64,000 bases of DNA, from positions 1 to 64,000 of the forward strand of contig JAVJRE010000007.1 of NCBI GenBank assembly GCA_040218575.1, read 5' to 3'. A program made the position numbers and the translations under genes. Positions within the stretch are counted from its first letter, which is position 1; the number at the start of each line of letters is the position of its first letter. Of the stretch, positions 25,152 to 33,902 are shown one piece after another. Below the pieces are notes generated by a model. That model saw only the letters and a list, made by a program, of their open reading frames with translations. It searched no databases and was not told the DNA's origin. Source of the stretch: Alphaproteobacteria bacterium (GTDB lineage: Bacteria; Pseudomonadota; Alphaproteobacteria; JAVJRE01).

Positions 25152-25895
25152 ATGCCTCGACCGGATCGCCCGAGCGCCTTCGTCACCGGCGCGGGGCGCA
25201 ATATTGGCCGGGCCATTGCTCTGGACCTGGCGGATCGTGGCTTCGCCGTCGCGGTCAACGGCTCGCGCGACAGGGCCGCCTGCGAACAGGTGGCCGGTGA
25301 GGTGAGGGCGCGTGGTTCTGAGTCTCTCGTCGTCATGGGTGATGTGGGCGATGCCGCCGCGGCCGCGCGCATGGCCGATGAAGCGTTGCGGGCCTTCGGC
25401 TCCATCCATGTGCTGGTCAACAACGCCGCGATCCGGCCCGATTCCCCTTTCCTTGATCTGAGCGACGACCAGTGGCGTCGCGTCCTGGCGGTGGACCTGG
25501 ATGGCGCTTTCTATCTGTCGCGCGCCGTCCTGCCGGGCATGGTGGACGCCGGCTGGGGCCGGATCGTCAATTTCACCGGCATGAACGCCATGCATGGTCA
25601 CGCCGGCAAGGTCCACGTCTCAGTCGCCAAACATGGCGTGTGGGGCATGACCAAGGCGCTGGCCAAAGAGTTCGGGGCCGCCGGCGTCACCGTCAACGCT
25701 ATATCGCCCGGCCCCATCCGTCAGGACGACGACACGACGCCCCTTGGTCAGGCGACGGACATGGCGGCTCGTCTGCCGCTCGGTCGCATGGGATATGCCC
25801 GGGAGGTATCCGCTCTGGTCGGCTATCTGGTTTCCGACGATGGCGGCTTCACCACCGGCCAGATGATCGCCGTCAATGGCGGCGGTCAGACCTGA
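25152..25895 (+). CDS. SDR-family oxidoreductase-like protein with degenerate active site
   Basis: 247 residues from the ATG at 25152 (AGGAG upstream). The Rossmann motif TGAGRNIGRAI (12-22) and NNAA (90-93) are intact, so a nucleotide is probably bound. Of the SDR catalytic tetrad, the Asn is Asp115 (AVDLDG), the Ser is Gly143 (NFTGM) and the Tyr of YxxxK is Val156 (VSVAK); only Lys160 remains. Classical dehydrogenase chemistry is therefore unlikely. It runs into an MmgE/PrpD gene 13 bases later, so the two may share a pathway. Confidence 0.85.
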   Translation: MPRPDRPSAFVTGAGRNIGRAIALDLADRGFAVAVNGSRDRAACEQVAGEVRARGSESLVVMGDVGDAAAAARMADEALRAFGSIHVLVNNAAIRPDSPFLDLSDDQWRRVLAVDLDGAFYLSRAVLPGMVDAGWGRIVNFTGMNAMHGHAGKVHVSVAKHGVWGMTKALAKEFGAAGVTVNAISPGPIRQDDDTTPLGQATDMAARLPLGRMGYAREVSALVGYLVSDDGGFTTGQMIAVNGGGQT

Positions 25896-25908
25896 CGGCG
25901 GCCCGGCC

Positions 25909-27354
25909 GTGGCCAAAGCCGTCAATCCCTTTGCTGACCCGGCCGTGGCGTCGAGCGTCACTGCCGACGCGGCGGCGTTCATTCAGAACGTGGGATTCTC
26001 TGACCTGCCGCAAGAGGCCGTTCGGATCGGCCGGCGCTGCCTGCTGGACGGTCTTGGCCTGATCGTCGCCGGCGGTGAGGAGTCAACCGTCCGCATTCTG
26101 GCGGCCGACGCGGCGGATCGCGCTGGCCGGCCGGAGGCCCTGTTGCTCGGCGCCGGAGAGACATGGGTGCCGGCGCCTGACGCGGCGCGTGTGCTGGGAA
26201 CGGCGGGTCATGCTCACGATTGGGATGACAGTCAGGTCAGTACCGATCCGGAGCATGTCTATGGCCTTCTCACCCACCCGACCATACCGCCCCTGGCCGC
26301 CGCCCTGTCTGTGGTTCAGGCGCAGGCGCGGACGGGCCGGGCGGTTGATGGCCGCCACTTCATGCTGGCCTTGCTGACCGGCATGGAAGTGGAGATGAAG
26401 CTGTCCGAGTGGATGCTGCCGCAGCATTATCTGCGCGGCTTCCATTCAAGCGGCACCGTCGGCGCCTTCGGTGCCTGTGCCGCGGCGGCGAAGCTGCTGG
26501 GGCTGGCGGATGAAACCCTGCGCCACGCTCTCGGCATCACCGCCAGCCTGGCGTCGGGAATCCGGGCCAACTTCGGCACCATGACAAAGCCGCTCCATGT
26601 GGGACGCGCTGCGGAGAACGGCGTGACCGCCGTTCGACTGGCCGCCCGTGGTTTCACCGCCGACCCCGACGCACTGGACGGGCCGTGGGGCTTCATGGCC
26701 GTCACCGGCGGCGGTCTGTCGCCCCACAAGCTTGCTCAGGGCTTCGGCCGTACATGGTCCATTACCGAACCGGGCGTCAGCATAAAGCCCTATCCGTGCG
26801 GCGTGCTGACCCACCCCACGCTCGATCTCATGGGCCGGCTGATGCGCGACCATGCGATCACAGCGGACAGAATAGACTCAATAACGGTCTATGCCGGCAG
26901 CAATATCCTCAATCCGATCCGCTATCCCGTGGCGGCCAATCATCTGCAGGCGAAGTTCTCGCTGCCGGCGGCGCTGGCCATGATCGCCCTGACGGGCCGT
27001 GCGGGAAAGCGGGAGTTCAGCGATGATTTCGTGGCCAGTGCCGCCATGCAGGCGATGCAGCGCCGCATCCGCACCGCGCTGGACCCGCAGATTGAGGCGG
27101 CCGGCTTCGACCGCATGCGCTCGCGTATGGAGATCGGCCTGACCGATGGGCGGACCGCCGCCGGCTGGGCCGACGAACGCTATCGTGGCGGGCCGGAAAA
27201 CCCGCTGAGCGACAGGGATGTCGAAGACAAGCTTCGCAGTTGCTGTGACGGGGCTCTTGACCCTGCGGCACAGGACCGCCTGATCGCTACGGCGTGGAGT
27301 GTTCTGGAGCTGTCCGACGCCAGCCTGCTGGCGCAGCGGGTGCAGACCGGCTGA
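25909..27354 (+). CDS. MmgE/PrpD family protein
   Basis: 481 residues from the GTG at 25909, which gives MAKAVNPFADP; a start at 25876 inside the SDR gene is possible. The MmgE/PrpD layout is clear: ALP-type helical domain with LLDGLGLIVAG, GTAGHAHDWDDS, TGMEVEMKLSEWMLPQHYLRGFHSSGTVGAFGA, MTKPLHVGRAAENG, and KPYPCGVLTHPTLDL. The family includes 2-methylcitrate dehydratase, cis-aconitate decarboxylase and other (de)hydratase-like enzymes. The substrate cannot be assigned; absence of prpB/prpC neighbours argues against methylcitrate. Confidence 0.88.
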   Translation: MAKAVNPFADPAVASSVTADAAAFIQNVGFSDLPQEAVRIGRRCLLDGLGLIVAGGEESTVRILAADAADRAGRPEALLLGAGETWVPAPDAARVLGTAGHAHDWDDSQVSTDPEHVYGLLTHPTIPPLAAALSVVQAQARTGRAVDGRHFMLALLTGMEVEMKLSEWMLPQHYLRGFHSSGTVGAFGACAAAAKLLGLADETLRHALGITASLASGIRANFGTMTKPLHVGRAAENGVTAVRLAARGFTADPDALDGPWGFMAVTGGGLSPHKLAQGFGRTWSITEPGVSIKPYPCGVLTHPTLDLMGRLMRDHAITADRIDSITVYAGSNILNPIRYPVAANHLQAKFSLPAALAMIALTGRAGKREFSDDFVASAAMQAMQRRIRTALDPQIEAAGFDRMRSRMEIGLTDGRTAAGWADERYRGGPENPLSDRDVEDKLRSCCDGALDPAAQDRLIATAWSVLELSDASLLAQRVQTG

Positions 27355-27387
27355 TTGCGGGCCGCGTGATTGCCGCAATCCGCCAGG

Positions 27388-27774
27388 CTACAGAATGGCC
27401 TGGGCCACAAACATCACCGCCACCACCGCGATCGAATAGCCGGCCTCGACGGTGACCGCATAGCCGCTTTTCTTTACGAACATGCCATTGCTCATGGCCA
27501 TCACCGTGAACGCGAGGGTGATCAGGATGAGGGTCAGCAGCGCATTCTGCGTCGCGGTGACTCCCACGACCCACGCCACCAGAAACAGCCCGATGGCCTG
27601 GGTGACCATGGCGGCGACCGGCATGGACGCGGCGCTGCCCAGTTCGACCCCGACGCCGGCCGCCCACTTCTTGCCGAACAGCATGGGCGAAAACCAAAGC
27701 GAGCCAAGAAGGAACGCCGCCACCGCGCCGACGACGACCGCCAGCCAGTTGACGCCTGCGGTTATTTCCATCAT
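27388..27774 (-). CDS. DUF1761 family membrane protein
   Basis: 128 residues starting MMEITAGVNWLAVVVGA. Four hydrophobic segments and the motif FLLGSLWFSPMLFGKKW identify DUF1761. Function unknown. The start at 27774 is preceded on its strand by GGGGGAGCAGG. Convergent with the MmgE/PrpD gene. Confidence 0.85.
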   Translation of the reverse strand: MMEITAGVNWLAVVVGAVAAFLLGSLWFSPMLFGKKWAAGVGVELGSAASMPVAAMVTQAIGLFLVAWVVGVTATQNALLTLILITLAFTVMAMSNGMFVKKSGYAVTVEAGYSIAVVAVMFVAQAIL

Positions 27775-27918
27775 GGCCTGCTCCCCCCGCCGGATAGACA
27801 CGGGGAGTCTGCCTATTTTGCCGGGCGCCGGCAAGGGAGTTCGCAGGCAAGACAGCGACCCACCCATGGCGCAGCGGCGACGGCTGGCATGACCGGGCGC
27901 GTGCGATAGAGTGACGCC

Positions 27919-28905
27919 GTGACAAAACTCTCCGTTCTCGATCTCGCCTATATCGGCGAAGGCTTCACCCCGGCCGATGCGCTGGCCAACGCGCTGGACC
28001 TGGCGCGCCATGCCGAGGCCGCGGGCTATACCCGTTTCTGGCTGGCCGAACACCATAACCTCGCCGGCATCGCCAGTGCCGCCACGGCCGTGTGCATCTG
28101 TCATGTCGCCGGCGGCACCAGGACGATCCGGGTCGGTTCCGGCGGCGTCATGTTGCCGAATCATTCGCCCATGGTCATCGCCGAGCAGTTCGGCACCCTG
28201 GCGACGCTGTTTCCGGGGCGTATAGACCTCGGCCTTGGCCGTGCCCCGGGCACTGATCAACGCACCTTGCGGGCTTTGCGGCGCGGGCCTGAATCAGCCG
28301 AGTCTTTCCCCCAGGACGTGATGGAGCTGAAGGCCCTGCTTGGCCCGCCGCGGGAAGGCCAGGCGATCCATGCCATCCCCGGTGAGAACACCAATGTGCC
28401 GCTGTGGATACTGGGCTCCAGCCTGTACGGCGCCCAGCTTGCCGCCATGCTGGGATTGCCCTATGCCTTCGCGTCGCACTTTGCGCCGCAGGCGCTGATG
28501 CAGGCGGTGTCGCTCTACCGTGAGCGGTTCGAGCCGTCGGCCCAGCTCGCCAGACCCTACGTGATGGTCGGCTGCGGCGCCGTCGTCGCCGACAGCGAGG
28601 ACGAGGCGAGGCGGCTCTTCACCACGCCGCAGCAGACCTTCACCCGCATGGTGCGCGGCACTCGCGGCCGTCTGCCGCCGCCGATAGACGACATCGAGGA
28701 CTTCTGGTCGCCCATGGAGAAGGAACAGGCGTCAGCCATGCTGGCCTGTTCCTTCTATGGTTCGTCGGCGACCATCAGGGACCGCCTGACGCGGCTGATC
28801 GAGGCCACCGGCGCCGATGAACTGATGGTGTCGGCGGCGGTGTGGGACCATGAGGCGCGGGTGCGCTCTTTCGAGCTGCTGGCCGGAGCGATGGGTCTAA
28901 GTTAG
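27919..28905 (+). CDS. LLM-class flavin-dependent oxidoreductase (luciferase-like)
   Basis: 328 residues from a GTG. The luciferase-like monooxygenase family is recognised by [64 protein letters not shown] and the closing [11 protein letters not shown]. These FMN-dependent enzymes oxidise diverse substrates; this subgroup (MsnO8-like) has no assigned reaction. An IS remnant follows immediately after its stop. Confidence 0.9.
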   Translation: MTKLSVLDLAYIGEGFTPADALANALDLARHAEAAGYTRFWLAEHHNLAGIASAATAVCICHVAGGTRTIRVGSGGVMLPNHSPMVIAEQFGTLATLFPGRIDLGLGRAPGTDQRTLRALRRGPESAESFPQDVMELKALLGPPREGQAIHAIPGENTNVPLWILGSSLYGAQLAAMLGLPYAFASHFAPQALMQAVSLYRERFEPSAQLARPYVMVGCGAVVADSEDEARRLFTTPQQTFTRMVRGTRGRLPPPIDDIEDFWSPMEKEQASAMLACSFYGSSATIRDRLTRLIEATGADELMVSAAVWDHEARVRSFELLAGAMGLS

Positions 28906-28952
28906 AGCAGCCGCTATTGTGGCCGCCCCCACTAACGATACCGGCATCTGAG

Positions 28953-29201
28953 TTAGATTTGCCTGCGTTGGAAGGCCTGATCGGGCGTTCCTTCGACCCG
29001 GGTTCCCGGTGCCGGTGCCGGTGGCCGATAGCCCGGCGCCGAATGCAGCCGCTTGGTGTTGTAGTGCTTGCGCCATTGCTCGATCACAATCCTGGCCTCC
29101 TTCAGGCTGTAGAAGATCTCGCCATTCAAGAGTTCGTCGCGGAGCTTTCCGTAGAAGGACTCGCAGTAGCCGTTCTCCCACGGGCTGCCGGGTTCCGAGA
29201 G
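28953..29201 (-). pseudogene. IS3-family transposase OrfB remnant (C-terminal 80 codons)
   Basis: On the minus strand the frame encodes EPGSPWENGYCESFYGK, RDELLNGEIFYSLKEA and WRKHYNTKRLHSAPGYRPPAP, the end of an IS3-type DDE integrase with the last catalytic Glu (WENGYCESF). The rest of the transposase, orfA and clear terminal repeats are missing; homology ends near 29200, where 29-bp tandem repeats begin. The remainder of 28906-29267 contains only this remnant and the repeats. Confidence 0.85.
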
Positions 29202-29215
29202 ACCGCCGCTTTGTG

Positions 29216-29294
29216 GCCAGGCGGCCGCAGGATCGGCCCTGGCCGCCAGGCGGCCGCAGGATCGGCCCTAGCCGCCAGGCGGCCGCAGGATCGG
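29216..29294. repeat. 29-bp tandem repeat, 2.7 copies, at the nadQ/IS junction
   Basis: Units start at 29216, 29245 and 29274 and follow GCCAGGCGGCCGCAGGATCG + GCCCTRGCC. The second copy has A where the first has G, and that change supplies the stop codon of the minus-strand nadQ gene. The repeat fills the space between nadQ and the truncated transposase. Confidence 0.85.
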
Positions 29295-30344
29295 TATGCC
29301 GACGCCGGTAGCGGTGCGTTCGCGCAGGACCTCGCGGCGGAAACGGAACAGCGCCGCTGGCCGGCCGCCTTTGCCTGCGGCGTCCTGACGGGCCTGGCGT
29401 CCGGTCGTCTCCACCAGGCCGCCGTTGAGCACCAGGCGGCGGAAGTTCTGCTTGTGCAGCCGTACGCCGGCGATGGCCTCCACCGCCTGTTGCAGGGCCA
29501 GCAGGGTGAAGGTCTCCGGCAGCAGTTCGAAAATAACCGGCCGGTATTTCGCCTTGCCGCGCAGGCGGCCGATGGCCGTGGCCAGGATACGCCGGTTGTC
29601 CCCATGCATGGCCTGGCCCGTCTGATGCGCCGCCGACGGTTCTGCCCGCGCCGGTTCGCCGGGGCTAGCCGCGTCACGCCGGGCTTCGGCAATCAGCCGC
29701 GCCTCGTACAGCAGTTCGTAGCGTTCCAGCACCCGTTCCGGGTCCCAGCTGCCGCCGTCGATGGCGAAGGCGATGGACAGGCGTTCGTCGCGCTCGCGCC
29801 GGCCGGCTGCGGTGGTGGCTTCTCCGGCCCATTCCCGCAGCGCCGGTGCGATCACCTGGTCCAGCACGGGCGGTCGTTCCGCCCGCCAGTCCTCCCATGG
29901 CAGGTAATCGTACCAGCTTTGCCAGCGGGCGGCCGATTGCGCGGCCAGGGCCGACTGACGGGCCAGCGCCACATAGCCCACTGCTACGGTGCGTGCGCCT
30001 CCACTGTGTTCGCCGGCCGTGCGGAAACGATCACCAAAGGTATAGAGCTGCTCTACATGGCCCAGACGCAGCCCGGTCTGATATTCAACTAATGCTCTAA
30101 GACCACGGTCCAATGTTTTGTGTTCATGTGGATTTAATGGTCCGTCCGGCAGCCGGTCCAGCCCGTCGTCCGCGGTCACTACCAGGGCCCGCGGCAGGTC
30201 GCCGGCGACGGTCATGACCGCGCCGGCAAGCTCCACGCTGACCGCCTGCGCCGCGGCCCGTCTGGCGGCCGGCGTCGCTGCCGGCACTGGCCTGACGGTG
30301 CGGCGCTCGGCCGGTGTTTTCTTCCTGCGGGCGGGCTCCTTCAT
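29268..30344 (-). CDS. nadQ: NadQ-type NAD biosynthesis regulator
   Basis: 358 residues. It resembles the COG4111 family, described as the NAD regulator of alphaproteobacteria and distantly related to NrtR. The N-terminal part (about 30-200) is NUDIX-like without a working NUDIX box (LPRALVVTADD, EYQTGLRLGHVEQLYTFGD). The C-terminal winged-helix part (about 250-350) has KYRPVIFELLPETFTLLALQ, LHKQNFRRLV and GRPAALFRFRREVLRER. It probably represses nadA-nadC through the palindrome at 24976. The last codons and stop lie in the 29-bp repeat, so the natural C-terminus may have been altered by the IS event. No copy of the palindrome was found before its own start. Confidence 0.82.
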   Translation of the reverse strand: MKEPARRKKTPAERRTVRPVPAATPAARRAAAQAVSVELAGAVMTVAGDLPRALVVTADDGLDRLPDGPLNPHEHKTLDRGLRALVEYQTGLRLGHVEQLYTFGDRFRTAGEHSGGARTVAVGYVALARQSALAAQSAARWQSWYDYLPWEDWRAERPPVLDQVIAPALREWAGEATTAAGRRERDERLSIAFAIDGGSWDPERVLERYELLYEARLIAEARRDAASPGEPARAEPSAAHQTGQAMHGDNRRILATAIGRLRGKAKYRPVIFELLPETFTLLALQQAVEAIAGVRLHKQNFRRLVLNGGLVETTGRQARQDAAGKGGRPAALFRFRREVLRERTATGVGIPILRPPGG

Positions 30345-30517
30345 GGCCGCAGATTAGCACGTGGCCGGGCCATGCTGCATCGCCGCTGCTGGACCCTGGC
30401 CGCCGGTCTGGCTGTCGGGGGTCGCGCCGCCGCGTCGGCGGTTTCCGCCCGGGCGAGGCCATGGCATTCTGGCCGGACCCCTTCAGTTCCCTTCAGCCGA
30501 TATCCGCGGAGCCCCTC

Positions 30518-32968
30518 ATGCCTGATACCCTGCCGCCGTCCTACAAGTTCGGCGTTGGCCAGCCGGTGCCCCGTACGGAAGATCCGCGCCTCATCACCGG
30601 CGGCGGTCGCTACACGGACGATGTTCACCGGCCGGGCGAGGCACACGCGGTAATCGTCCGCTCGTCCGTCGCTCACGGCTATCTGCGCGGCATCGACAGC
30701 GAGCAGGCGCGAGGGATGGCCGGCGTTCTGGCGGTCTATAGCGGCGCCGACCTGGCCGCCGCCGGTCTTGGCGACCTGCCCAGCGCCAGCGGTGTGGCCA
30801 ATCGCGACGGCACGCTGATCGCCAGCCCGGCACAGAAAATCCTGGCCCGCGACAAGGTGCGCTATGTGGGCGAGCCCATCGCCGTGGTGGTGGCCGAGAC
30901 CCTGGCCCAGGCGCGAGCCGCGGCGGAAGCGGTGCTGCCCGACATCGAGCCGCTGCCGGCGGTCACCGATATGGCCGCTGCCGCGAAGCCCGGCGCGCCG
31001 CAGATCTGGGACGAGGTGCCCGGCAATATCGTCTTTGACTATCTGGGCGGCGACCTGGCGGCGGTGGAAAAGGCCATGGCCAGCGCGGCTCATGTGACGC
31101 GCCTCCGGCTGCACAACAATCGTGTGGTGGTCGCGCCGATGGAGCCACGCGCGGCGGTGGCCGAGTATGACAGCGCGCGCCAGCACTGGACCCTGTGGTG
31201 CGAAAGCCAGGGCGTCAGCCACTACCAGATTTTCCTGGCCGAGCAGGTGTTTCACGTGAAACCGTCGCAGGTGCGCATCATCACTGGCGATGTGGGTGGC
31301 TCGTTCGGCATGAAGGCGCCGGACTATCCCGAGGACGTCAGCGTCATGTTCGCCGCCCGCGATCTCGGCCGGCCGGTCAGATGGTGCGACGACCGCTCGG
31401 CCAGCTTCCTGTCGGACCATCACGGACGGGCCAGCCTGGTGGATGCCGCCATGGCCCTGGACGCGGATGGCAAAATCACCGCTGTGCGCTTCGACGGCCT
31501 GGGCGATGTGGGCGCGCAGGCGCTGGGCGGCGGCGTGTTCATCCCGACGCTCAGCTTTCTGCGCAATATGGTCAGCGTCTATACGGTGCCGGCGGTGGCG
31601 GTAACCACCAAGTGCGTCATCACCAACGCGACGCCGATAGCGGCCTATCGCGGCGCCGGCCGGCCGGAAGCCAATTACATGATGGAGCGGCTGATCGACC
31701 AGGCGGCGCGCGACACCGGCCGTGACCGGCTGGAACTGCGCCGCCGGAACTTCATCCCGGCCAATGCATTCCCATACAAGACACCGAGCGGATTAACCTA
31801 TGATTGCGGCGACTTCCATGGTGTTCTTGATAAAGCACTAGAGGTTTCAGAGTGGGCCGGATTCGCCGCCCGCAAGGCTGCGGCCAAGGGCCGCGGCAAG
31901 CTGCGCGGCATCGGCCTGGCGAGCTATCTGGAGGTGGCCGCCGGCGGCGGCAAGGAACTGGGCGAGATCGAGTTCGCCGAGAACGGCGACCTGATCATCC
32001 GCGCCGGCACCCAGGACAACGGCCAGGGCCACGCGGTCAGCTTCGCCCAGGTGGTCGCCGACCAGTTGGGAGTCGATCCGGCGCGCATCCGCTATCGCCA
32101 GGGCGACACCGATGAAATCCGCGACGGCGGCGGCACCGGCGGCTCGCGCTCCATGGTGGCGGCGGGCGGCGCCTTCATCGAGGCCAGCCGCGAGGTAGTG
32201 GAGAAGGGGCGCAAGGCGGCCGGCCACATGCTGGAGGCGGCGGCCGACGATATCGAGTTCAAGGACGGCGCCTTCCGGATCGTCGGCACCGACCGGGCCA
32301 TCGGCCTGATGGATCTGGCGGCGCAGCTCCGCCAGGCCCGCGACCTGCCAGCCGACGTGCCGCAGAGCCTCGACGTCTCGTTGATTCACACACCAGGTCC
32401 CAACACCTTCCCCAATGGCGCCCACGTGGCGGAGGTGGAAGTGGACCCGGAGACCGGCGTGACGGAGCTGGTGGCCTATGCGGTGGTCGATGATTTCGGC
32501 ACCAGCGTGAACCCCATGCTGGTGGAGGGCCAGGTCTATGGCGGCGTCGTCCAGGGCATCGGCCAGGCGCTGACCGAGCACGTGGTTTATTCCGAGGACG
32601 GCCAGCCGCTGACCGGTTCGTTCATGGACTATGCCCTGCCACGGGCCGACCTGATCCCCAACTTCGTGTTCGCCGAGCATCCGGTACCCACCAAGACCAA
32701 TGCGCTGGGCGCCAAGGGCTGTGGCGAGGCGGGCTGTTCGGGCTCTCTGCCGGCGGTAATGAACGCCCTGGTGGACGCCCTGGCCGAGGCGGGAGTGGCG
32801 CACATCAACATGCCGGCGACACCGGCCCGGGTATGGCAGGCGATTGAGGCGGCACGGCGCGGCGAACCGTCGGAGGACGCGGCGACCGGCTTCGACACAT
32901 CGCCCTATGCCGGCGGCAAGGCACCGCAGGCGGCGGCCGGCGACGCGGGCGAGGAGCCGGAGCGCTAG
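30518..32968 (+). CDS. Xanthine dehydrogenase/CoxL-family molybdopterin-binding subunit
   Basis: 816 residues from the ATG at 30518 (GCGGAG upstream). The large-subunit pattern is clear: RTEDPRLITGGGRYTDD start, GGSFGMK, AYRGAGR at 376-382 and GCGEAGCSG near 737 with the catalytic Glu. AYRGAGR marks the form II CoxL / aldehyde oxidase-like group, so CO oxidation is not implied. The usual FAD (CoxM) and 2Fe-2S (CoxS) subunits are not adjacent. Maturation genes for such enzymes lie at 60.9-64 kb. Its codon use changes over about 31786-31852. Confidence 0.9.
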   Translation: MPDTLPPSYKFGVGQPVPRTEDPRLITGGGRYTDDVHRPGEAHAVIVRSSVAHGYLRGIDSEQARGMAGVLAVYSGADLAAAGLGDLPSASGVANRDGTLIASPAQKILARDKVRYVGEPIAVVVAETLAQARAAAEAVLPDIEPLPAVTDMAAAAKPGAPQIWDEVPGNIVFDYLGGDLAAVEKAMASAAHVTRLRLHNNRVVVAPMEPRAAVAEYDSARQHWTLWCESQGVSHYQIFLAEQVFHVKPSQVRIITGDVGGSFGMKAPDYPEDVSVMFAARDLGRPVRWCDDRSASFLSDHHGRASLVDAAMALDADGKITAVRFDGLGDVGAQALGGGVFIPTLSFLRNMVSVYTVPAVAVTTKCVITNATPIAAYRGAGRPEANYMMERLIDQAARDTGRDRLELRRRNFIPANAFPYKTPSGLTYDCGDFHGVLDKALEVSEWAGFAARKAAAKGRGKLRGIGLASYLEVAAGGGKELGEIEFAENGDLIIRAGTQDNGQGHAVSFAQVVADQLGVDPARIRYRQGDTDEIRDGGGTGGSRSMVAAGGAFIEASREVVEKGRKAAGHMLEAAADDIEFKDGAFRIVGTDRAIGLMDLAAQLRQARDLPADVPQSLDVSLIHTPGPNTFPNGAHVAEVEVDPETGVTELVAYAVVDDFGTSVNPMLVEGQVYGGVVQGIGQALTEHVVYSEDGQPLTGSFMDYALPRADLIPNFVFAEHPVPTKTNALGAKGCGEAGCSGSLPAVMNALVDALAEAGVAHINMPATPARVWQAIEAARRGEPSEDAATGFDTSPYAGGKAPQAAAGDAGEEPER

Positions 32969-33039
32969 ACGGCAGGACCGGCAGGAGGCAGGGCCGGCAA
33001 AAGACAGGGCCCACAGACGGCAGGACCGGCAGGAGGCAG
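32968..33039. repeat. 24-bp direct repeat carrying an AGGAGG block
   Basis: GACGGCAGGACCGGCAGGAG + GCAG occurs at 32968-32991 and 33016-33039. The second copy provides the AGGAGG ribosome site of the next gene; the first overlaps the CoxL stop. Confidence 0.8.
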
Positions 33040-33041
33040 GC

Positions 33042-33821
33042 ATGGCACAGGAGCCGCGCGGCGCGGACACGGCAGGCACCACGGCGGGCGCGGGTGCGGC
33101 GGGCAAACCGGCCGGCACGGGTGCGGCAGGCACGGGCGGGGCGGGCACGGGTGGCCCCCGGCCCAACCCGGCGGCGGGCTGGAACCGCATGATGATCGCC
33201 GACGTGCATCTGGCCTTTCCGACACCGATCCTGCAGCACCACTTCGACAATACGGAAGCGCTCAACACGGCCCTGCGGCGCATCGTCCAGGAACATGAGA
33301 AGCGCAAACCCGGCAAGCAGGTGAGCCTGGTGGACGGCTGGCATTCGGAGACCGACCTGCTGGCCTGGCCGGAGCCGGAGATTCAGACTTTGCGCCAGAT
33401 GATCTTCGAGGCGGTGCAGTACATGTCCAATGTGGTGTCGGACACTACCGCCAGCCCGCTCAGCTTTCCCGTGGTGGCGGCGGAGGCGTGGGCCAATGTG
33501 TCGCGGGACCGGGCCTATCACAAGGTCCACAACCACATGGGCAGCACCTGGTCGGGGGTCTATTACGTGGCCACCGGATCAAGCGACAAGTCGGCGCCCG
33601 ACAGCGGCACCATCGAGTTCCTCGATCCCCGACCGAACGGCGAATCCGGCACTCTGGTCGGCGCGCCCTTCACCAGCAAGCTGAGCTTCCGGCCGCAGCC
33701 CGGCATGATGGTGATGTTCCCGAGCTGGATCTATCACTACGTCAATCCGTTCCGCGGCAAGGGCACGCGCATTTCCATCGCCTTCAACCTGAAGCTGGGG
33801 GCGCCGGAGCGGCGGGGATAG
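33042..33821 (+). CDS. Putative 2OG-Fe(II) oxygenase (TIGR02466-like)
   Basis: 259 residues from the ATG at 33042, just after AGGAGG. Residues 5-45 are Gly/Ala/Thr-rich repeats (AGTGG units) with no fold. The conserved domain begins near 48 (ADVHLAFPTPILQHHF) and shows AWANVSRDRAYHKVHNHMGSTWSGVYYV, the PGMMVMFPSWIYHYVNPFRG block with the distal His, and RISIAFNL with the 2OG-binding Arg. The fold and cofactors are thus fairly sure; the substrate is unknown. Confidence 0.82.
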   Translation: MAQEPRGADTAGTTAGAGAAGKPAGTGAAGTGGAGTGGPRPNPAAGWNRMMIADVHLAFPTPILQHHFDNTEALNTALRRIVQEHEKRKPGKQVSLVDGWHSETDLLAWPEPEIQTLRQMIFEAVQYMSNVVSDTTASPLSFPVVAAEAWANVSRDRAYHKVHNHMGSTWSGVYYVATGSSDKSAPDSGTIEFLDPRPNGESGTLVGAPFTSKLSFRPQPGMMVMFPSWIYHYVNPFRGKGTRISIAFNLKLGAPERRG

Positions 33822-33902
33822 GGCGCAGGCGAGCCATGGGGGACGGACGGCAAACACTACCGAAGTACAATTAACAGGGGCGTGAACGAGGAGGCGTGGA
33901 GC

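Noticed and set aside
29216-29294. A possible CRISPR array (29-bp repeat)
   Set aside because: The units are directly adjacent with no spacers, and there are no cas genes.
30089-30096. TAATGCTC inside nadQ as an autoregulatory site
   Set aside because: Only one half of the palindrome is present and it lies in coding sequence well after the start.
30518-32968. Aerobic carbon monoxide dehydrogenase (form I CoxL)
   Set aside because: The active-site loop is AYRGAGR, not the AYxCSFR motif of true CO dehydrogenase.
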